64,000 nt of DNA, taken from Ramlibacter cellulosilyticus. GTDB taxonomy: Bacteria > Pseudomonadota > Gammaproteobacteria > Burkholderiales > Burkholderiaceae_C. The DNA is taken from positions 744,001 through 808,000 of the forward strand of contig NZ_JACORT010000001.1 in NCBI RefSeq assembly GCF_014297465.1, in the 5' to 3' direction. Each line of letters begins with the position of its first letter. Positions within the stretch are counted from its first letter, which is position 1. The translations under genes and the position numbers were made by a program. The notes under the pieces are model-generated. The model worked only from the letters and a program-made list of their open reading frames with translations. It ran no database searches and was not told where the DNA came from. Below, in pieces: positions 59,465-64,000 of the stretch.

Positions 59465-60142
59465 ATGCTGGACGTCATCGAAGCCGAATCGGGCGACAAC
59501 CCGGTCGCCACCATCCTGATCCTCCACGGGCTCGGCGCCGACGGGAACGACTTCGTGCCCGTCGCCGAGGAACTGCAACTGGACAGCGTCGGGCCCGTGC
59601 GCTTCATCTTCCCCCACGCGCCCGTGATGCCGGTGACCATCAACAACGGCTACCGCATGCGCGCCTGGTACGACATCGTGGGGTTCGACGCGGACGCACC
59701 GCAGGACGAGGCGGGGCTGCGCCGGTCGCAGCAGCTGGTGGAGGCGCTGATCGCGCGCGAGAAGCAGCGCGGCATCCCCGCGGAGCGCATCGTGCTCGCG
59801 GGCTTTTCGCAGGGCTGCGCGATGGCACTGCTCACGGGCCTGCGCCACCCCGAGCGGCTCGCCGGCATCGTGGGACTTTCGGGTTACCTGCCGCTGGCGG
59901 ACACGACCGCCGCCGAACGGCACGCGGCCAACCAGCAGACGCCCATCTTCCTCGCGCACGGCACGCACGACGAGGTGGTGCACCTCGATCGCGCGGAGGC
60001 TTCGCGCGACGCGCTGCAGGCCCTGGGCTACCCCGTCGAATGGCACGAATACCTGATGGGCCACGCGGTCCATCCGATGGAGATCGAGGAGCTGAACGCG
60101 TTCATCGTGCGGGTGCTGTCCGCCGGGCAGGAAGCACGCTAG
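59465..60142 (+). CDS. Carboxylesterase, alpha/beta hydrolase
   Basis: The 225-residue protein shows HGLGADGNDFVPVAEEL (oxyanion region), the nucleophile elbow GFSQG with Ser115, and a late Asp-His pair (DEVVHLDRAEAS, then LMGHAVHPMEI). It is the small carboxylesterase/phospholipase family (YpfH-like). No signal is seen, so it is cytosolic. It is divergent from the tannase-like esterase gene. Confidence 0.87.
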   Translation: MLDVIEAESGDNPVATILILHGLGADGNDFVPVAEELQLDSVGPVRFIFPHAPVMPVTINNGYRMRAWYDIVGFDADAPQDEAGLRRSQQLVEALIAREKQRGIPAERIVLAGFSQGCAMALLTGLRHPERLAGIVGLSGYLPLADTTAAERHAANQQTPIFLAHGTHDEVVHLDRAEASRDALQALGYPVEWHEYLMGHAVHPMEIEELNAFIVRVLSAGQEAR

Positions 60143-60217
60143 CGCCAGGCGCCTACACCGCGGCCGCGCTGCGGCCCCCACCCTCGAAGGCATCCGACGA
60201 ACCCGAAGGAGCTTTCG

Positions 60218-60826
60218 ATGAACTACAACAATCCCCTGCTGGGCCAGGTGCTCGGCGGACTCTTCGGCCAGGCGCTGGGGCGTCGTCGCGTGGGCGGCGG
60301 GCTGGGTGGCGGCGGCCTCGGCGGCGCGCTGGGCGGGATCGCGCTGGGCAGCGTGCTCGCCGGCGCGATGCGCAATCGCGGCCGCGCCGCCGGCGTGCCG
60401 GTGGGTGTCCCCGGCGGCGCGAACCCCTACGGCAACCGCACGGCACTGCTGGTGATGCTGCTGCCCCTGGCCATGCGCTGGGTGCAGAAGAACGGCGGCA
60501 TGGGCGCGGTGCTCGACCGGTTCAAGCAGCAGGGCTTCGGCCGCCAGGCGCAGTCCTGGGTCGACACCGGCGACAACGACGGCATCGACGAGCGCGCGGT
60601 CGAACAGGTGGTGGGGCAGGGCGAGCTGCAGCAGATGGCGCAGCGCCTGGGCGTCCCCGAGCACGAGGTGGCGCAGGCCTTCGCGGAGATCATGCCGCAG
60701 ATGGTCGACAAGCTGACCCCGGACGGCCAGGTGCCGCGCGAGGCGGACGAGGTGCTGGACGAGAGCCGGAACGCGCTGGAAAAGGAAATCCAGGACGTGG
60801 AGTACCGCGAGAAGTCGGTCTCCTGA
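60218..60826 (+). CDS. YidB family (DUF937) protein
   Basis: The 202-residue protein starts with a Gly-rich stretch (NPLLGQVLGGLFGQALGRRR) and continues with a helical domain (KQQGFGRQAQSWVDTGDNDG, LQQMAQRLGVPEHEVAQAFA, then MPQMVDKLTPDGQVP). This is the YidB family, widely conserved and of unknown function. A GAAGGAG ribosome-binding site precedes the ATG. Confidence 0.82.
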   Translation: MNYNNPLLGQVLGGLFGQALGRRRVGGGLGGGGLGGALGGIALGSVLAGAMRNRGRAAGVPVGVPGGANPYGNRTALLVMLLPLAMRWVQKNGGMGAVLDRFKQQGFGRQAQSWVDTGDNDGIDERAVEQVVGQGELQQMAQRLGVPEHEVAQAFAEIMPQMVDKLTPDGQVPREADEVLDESRNALEKEIQDVEYREKSVS

Positions 60827-60879
60827 GTCTCCCGGATGGCGGCGGCCGCCGCCGCGCGCAGAATGGGCTGTCCTTCGCG

Positions 60880-60884
60880 AGGAG
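60880..60884 (+). promoter_or_regulatory. Ribosome-binding site favouring a TTG start
   Basis: AGGAG abuts the ATG at 60885 with no spacer, but lies six bases before an in-frame TTG at 60891. The TTG start is therefore preferred for the next gene. Confidence 0.55.
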
Positions 60885-60890
60885 ATGCCC

Positions 60891-62483
60891 TTGAACGCAC
60901 CGGCCGCCACCGCCTCCCTCATGACCGGCGACGACTACCGCGAGTCGCTGCGGCGCTTGAAGCCGCGGGTGTTCGTGGACGGTCGGCGCGTGGAGTCGGT
61001 CGCCGACGAACCGGCGCTGCGCCCCGGCATCAACGCCATCGCGCTCACCTACGACTACGCGCACAGGCCGGAGCTGGCGCCGCTGATGACGGCGGTGCAG
61101 CACACGAGCGGCAGGCGCGTGAACCGGCTGGCGCACATCGACACGAGTGCCGGCGACCTGCTGAACAAGCTCGAGGCCGTGCGCCTCGTCTGCCAGGAGA
61201 CGGGCTGCGCGCAGCGCTACCTGACGCACGATGCGCTGAACGCGATCGGCCAGGTCGCGGCGCGCCTGGACGATGCGAAGGGTTCGCGCGAACACACGGC
61301 GCGCTTCCTCGAGTACCTGCACCGCGTGCAGGACCAGGACCTGACGCTGGGCGTCGCCATGACGGACGCCAAGGGCGATCGCAGCCGCCGCCCGCACGAG
61401 CAGGCCAACCCCGACACCTACGTGCACATCGTGGAGCGCAACGCGCGCGGCATCGTGATCAGCGGCACCAAGGCCATCGTCACGGGCGCGCCCTACATGC
61501 ACGAACTGCTGGTCATGCCCTGCCGCAACATGGGCGAGGCGGATGCGGACTTCGCGGTGTGCTGCGCGGTGCCGATCGACGCGCCTGGCCTCACCATCGC
61601 GGCACGTCCGGCGGGCCGCCCCGGCGAGAAGGTGGAGCACGGCGAGGCACTGTTCTCGCGCCGCTACGGCCAGAGCACCGGCGTGTGCATGTTCGACCGC
61701 GTGTTCGTGCCCTGGGAGCACGTCTTCTACGCCGGCGAGTGGGAGCACAGCGGCCACCTCACCTACAGCTACGCGACCCACCACCGCCACACCTGCATCG
61801 CCGCGCGCGCCGGGTTCGGCGACCTGCTGATCGGCGCGGGCGCCCTCATGTGCGAGGCGAACGGCTTCGATCCCGGGCAGGAGTCCCACCTGCGCGAGCA
61901 GATGGTGGAGCTGATCAAGATCACCGAGGGCTTCTACGCCTGCGGTGTCGCGGCGAGCGTGTACGCGAAGGTGGACGAGCACAGCGGAACGTTCATGCCC
62001 GACCCGCTGTTCTCCAACGTGGGCAAGCTGCTGCTGGCCACGCAGATCTACGACATGCACCGCATCGCGCACTACGTGAGCGGCGGCCTGGTGGTGACGC
62101 TGCCCGGTCCGGACGAGGACCACAATCCGGAAACGGGCGCGAAGCTCGCCGACGTGCTGCGCGCGAGCCCGGACGTGCCTTACGACAAGCGCATCGAGGT
62201 GGCGCGCTTCCTCGAGGACCTGAGCGCGGGCTACCAGGGCGGGTGGTACAGCCTCATCAGCCTGCACGGCGGCGGCTCGCCCGCGGCGATGAAGCAGGAG
62301 ATCTGGCGGCACTACCCCGTGGGATCCAAGGTGGAACTCGTGGAGCGCCTGCTGGAACGCGGCGTGCTGCACGACCCGCAACGCGCGATCACGCGCAACC
62401 GCCAGCCGGGAAAATGCTGCGACATGGGCTGCAGCGCGCCGGGACAAGCGGTGATGGTGGACCTGCCCGCCAAGCGCGGGTAG
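60891..62483 (+). CDS. 4-hydroxybutyryl-CoA dehydratase / 4-HPA 3-hydroxylase family flavoprotein
   Basis: The 530-residue protein matches the AbfD side of the family along its length: LMTGDDYRESLRRLKPRVFV, MTDAKGDRSRRP, SGTKAIVTGAPYMHE and a C-terminal GAGSP-like HGGGSP. AbfD binds a 4Fe-4S cluster with three Cys and one His (numbers from memory). Here the first Cys (C106) and the His (H298) are kept, but the second Cys is Tyr110 and the last is Ala305, so a cluster is unlikely. It may be a flavin-only isomerase, hydroxylase or dehydrogenase. No reductase partner is adjacent. Confidence 0.78.
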   Translation: MNAPAATASLMTGDDYRESLRRLKPRVFVDGRRVESVADEPALRPGINAIALTYDYAHRPELAPLMTAVQHTSGRRVNRLAHIDTSAGDLLNKLEAVRLVCQETGCAQRYLTHDALNAIGQVAARLDDAKGSREHTARFLEYLHRVQDQDLTLGVAMTDAKGDRSRRPHEQANPDTYVHIVERNARGIVISGTKAIVTGAPYMHELLVMPCRNMGEADADFAVCCAVPIDAPGLTIAARPAGRPGEKVEHGEALFSRRYGQSTGVCMFDRVFVPWEHVFYAGEWEHSGHLTYSYATHHRHTCIAARAGFGDLLIGAGALMCEANGFDPGQESHLREQMVELIKITEGFYACGVAASVYAKVDEHSGTFMPDPLFSNVGKLLLATQIYDMHRIAHYVSGGLVVTLPGPDEDHNPETGAKLADVLRASPDVPYDKRIEVARFLEDLSAGYQGGWYSLISLHGGGSPAAMKQEIWRHYPVGSKVELVERLLERGVLHDPQRAITRNRQPGKCCDMGCSAPGQAVMVDLPAKRG

Positions 62484-62486
62484 CTT

Positions 62487-62960
62487 TCAGACTTCGCCGC
62501 CGAACGCCTTCACCAGGTTGGCGATGTACTTCTCCACCAGCTTCTCGAATTCCGCGGCGACGATCGGCTCCACCACCATCTTCATGAGGCCCGGCACCGG
62601 CACGTCGACGCTGCCGGCCGTCTCGAAGACGATCTTCGTGGACTTGCCCTTGTTGTCGGTGATCTTCCAGTGGCCGCCGACCTGGGCGTTGCCCACCCCT
62701 TTCACGGGCGTCCACTTCACCAGGCCCTTCGCCTTGTCGGCCGTGTACTTGCAGGCATACACGGTCTGGATGTTCACCTGCGCGGTGCCCACCTTCTGCA
62801 TCTCCCACTGGTACACGCCGTCGCCGAGGTCGGTGAGCTTCTGCACCTTGGGAAAATGGGAAACGGACTTCGGCACGTCCGAGAGGAGGGCGAAGACCTC
62901 GTCGAACTTCGCCTTGACCTCGAATTCGTAGCCCAGGTCGATGTGCACGCTGACCGTCAT
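62487..62960 (-). CDS. SRPBCC superfamily protein
   Basis: The 157-residue protein has the START-like pattern YEFEVKAKFDEVFALLSDVP, FPKVQKLTDLGDGVYQWEMQ and a long C-terminal helix (MKMVVEPIVAAEFEKLVEKY). SRPBCC proteins hold hydrophobic ligands in a deep pocket. It converges on the AbfD-like gene with a three-base gap. Ligand and role are unknown. Confidence 0.8.
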   Translation of the reverse strand: MTVSVHIDLGYEFEVKAKFDEVFALLSDVPKSVSHFPKVQKLTDLGDGVYQWEMQKVGTAQVNIQTVYACKYTADKAKGLVKWTPVKGVGNAQVGGHWKITDNKGKSTKIVFETAGSVDVPVPGLMKMVVEPIVAAEFEKLVEKYIANLVKAFGGEV

Positions 62961-62995
62961 GGCGCCTCCTCTGTGGGTGGGGCGAGCCCGGTGGC

Positions 62996-63310
62996 TCAGC
63001 GGGCCATTCTGCCAGCCGCCGCCTGCGCCGCCTCCACCAGGGTGCCGACGGCCCGCTCGGCGCCCGTGGCGGACACCGCCACGCCCTTGCCGTAGTAGCC
63101 GGCAACCACGTCGCGGAAGTGGCTCGCATTGCGGCGGGTCTCCGCCGACAGCTTGGGGCTGGACTCGGCGAAGGCGCGGTCCCAGCGGGCGCGGGCGACG
63201 CTGCCCAGGCGGCCGGCACCGGAGCGGTAACCGGCGATGGCGCGGTGCGCGCCGCGGTCGAAGCCGGCGATCCATTGCCGGGCCGTGGCCTGCATGGTGG
63301 TCTTGTCCAT
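62996..63310 (-). CDS. Helical hypothetical protein
   Basis: The 104-residue product (MDKTTMQATARQWIAGFDRG and on) is Ala/Arg-rich and predicted helical, with no recognised domain. AGGAGA lies about seven bases before the ATG. It is 35 bases upstream of the SRPBCC gene on the same strand and may be co-transcribed. Confidence 0.6.
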   Translation of the reverse strand: MDKTTMQATARQWIAGFDRGAHRAIAGYRSGAGRLGSVARARWDRAFAESSPKLSAETRRNASHFRDVVAGYYGKGVAVSATGAERAVGTLVEAAQAAAGRMAR

Positions 63311-63497
63311 GGAAAGGTTCTCCTGTGTCGTTGCGTTCCATTGTCCGCACGGCCCCTAGGGCGGGCGACCTAATACCCTAGGGCGCAGCCCCTAGCACAG
63401 GGGGCCTGTCCCTGCTTGATCCCCGGCAAGCAGGTTTTCGGCAAAGGTGTTAACTTCGCACGCGCAAAGACACCCGGGCGAAGAGACAAGAATTCCC

Positions 63498-64000
63498 ATG
63501 AGCAAACTGCAAGCCGCCTTGAGCACGCTCGCGCCCGCGCGGCTGCAAGGCATCCGGCGCGGCATCGAGAAGGAGAGCCTGCGCGCCACCCCGGCCGGCG
63601 CCCTCGCACTCACCCCGCATCCCACCGCGCTGGGCTCCGCCCTCACGCACCCCAACATCACCACCGACTACAGCGAGTCGCAGCTGGAGCTGATCACGGG
63701 CGTCCACGCCAGCGTGGAACAGTGCCTGGAGGAACTCACGCAGGTCCACCAGTTCACCTACCGCGCGCTCGGCGACGAGATGCTGTGGGTCAGCAGCATG
63801 CCCTGCTCGCTGCCGGCGGACGAGAACATCCCGATCGGGCGCTACGGTGCGTCCAACGTCGGCCGCGCGAAGAGCGTCTACCGCATGGGCCTGGCCCACC
63901 GCTACGGGCGGCGCATGCAGACGATCTCCGGCATCCACTACAACTGGTCGCTGCCCGGCGTGAGCGACCCGGAATACTTCGGGCTGATCCGCAACTTCCG
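63498..64000 (+). CDS. gshA: Glutamate-cysteine ligase (start of gene)
   Basis: Only the first 167 codons are in the window. [20 protein letters not shown] (with the ATP/Mg Glu), [40 protein letters not shown] and [20 protein letters not shown] are signatures of proteobacterial GshA, which makes gamma-glutamylcysteine in glutathione synthesis. No stop appears before the window end. AAGAGACAAG precedes the ATG. Confidence 0.93.
   Translation, partial: MSKLQAALSTLAPARLQGIRRGIEKESLRATPAGALALTPHPTALGSALTHPNITTDYSESQLELITGVHASVEQCLEELTQVHQFTYRALGDEMLWVSSMPCSLPADENIPIGRYGASNVGRAKSVYRMGLAHRYGRRMQTISGIHYNWSLPGVSDPEYFGLIRNF

Overview
The window reads as chromosome of a high-G+C betaproteobacterium of the order Burkholderiales, most likely a Comamonadaceae member of the Ramlibacter/Variovorax kind. 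This is inferred from gene content and order (cyo-SURF1-regBA, sdhCDAB-sdhE-gltA beside a GntR regulator and mdh, hda-HAD-pcnB-folK, kynA-kynU-kynB, a PA2778/PA2779-type pair). There is no phage, plasmid, insertion sequence, CRISPR array, rRNA or tRNA gene that I can support. Coding density is high and most genes are housekeeping.

Layout. 1-3292: end of a cytochrome bo oxidase operon (cyoD), a SURF1 assembly factor, the redox-responsive RegB/RegA two-component pair and a BON-domain protein. 3471-14829: a TCA-cycle block, with gltA, sdhE and sdhBADC on the minus strand, a HutC-type GntR regulator, then mdh, a CitE-like lyase, a small exported protein and acnB on the plus strand. 14920-18769: an exported protein, a WD40-like membrane protein and an SbmA/BacA-like transporter. 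19135-26549: an XRE regulator divergent from serC-serA, followed by acnA and an FAD monooxygenase. 26688-29824: kynA-kynU-kynB (tryptophan to anthranilate) and a YkgJ-type cysteine-cluster protein. 30322-32983: argF-argD divergent from a DUF3579 gene. 33240-36413: rpsT and murJ, divergent, then a SirB1-like protein. 36505-43509: an orphan ParA, an MFS transporter and purM on the minus strand, and hda-HAD-pcnB-folK plus a lone ATP-synthase subunit c gene on the plus strand. 44139-64000: mixed accessory and metabolic genes (phosphatase, two multihaem cytochromes c, ferredoxin, DUF808, two L,D-transpeptidase-like paralogues, NUDIX, serine hydrolase, PA2778/PA2779 pair, class IV aminotransferase, HPF/RaiA, LuxR, tannase-like esterase, YidB, an AbfD-like flavoprotein, an SRPBCC protein) and the start of gshA.

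The least ordinary content is non-coding. (i) A 274-bp sequence between the divergent rpsT and murJ genes (33601-33874) consists almost entirely of inverted repeats that would fold into a four-way cloverleaf; it is the strongest candidate for something undescribed. (ii) A dispersed palindromic element (GTAGGCTGGGTTGC...GCACCCCAGC) occurs at least eleven times, usually as inverted pairs, and supplies a stop codon or C-terminal codons to two genes. (iii) One inverted pair brackets a tandem array of about thirteen 24-bp units (18812-19140). (iv) The 3' tail of the lone subunit c gene, a CGCAGAGG-rich hairpin and the 3' tail of the neighbouring phosphatase gene are present three times in tandem (43453-44141), joined by pairs of the dispersed element.

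Two operators stand out. A perfect palindrome TCTTATATAAGA lies between gntR and mdh and again upstream of the DUF3579 gene, suggesting a small GntR regulon. A dyad CATGACCT-GGG-AGGTCATG lies just upstream of the XRE regulator, between it and serC. All functional assignments come from reading the translated sequences; no database search was run.
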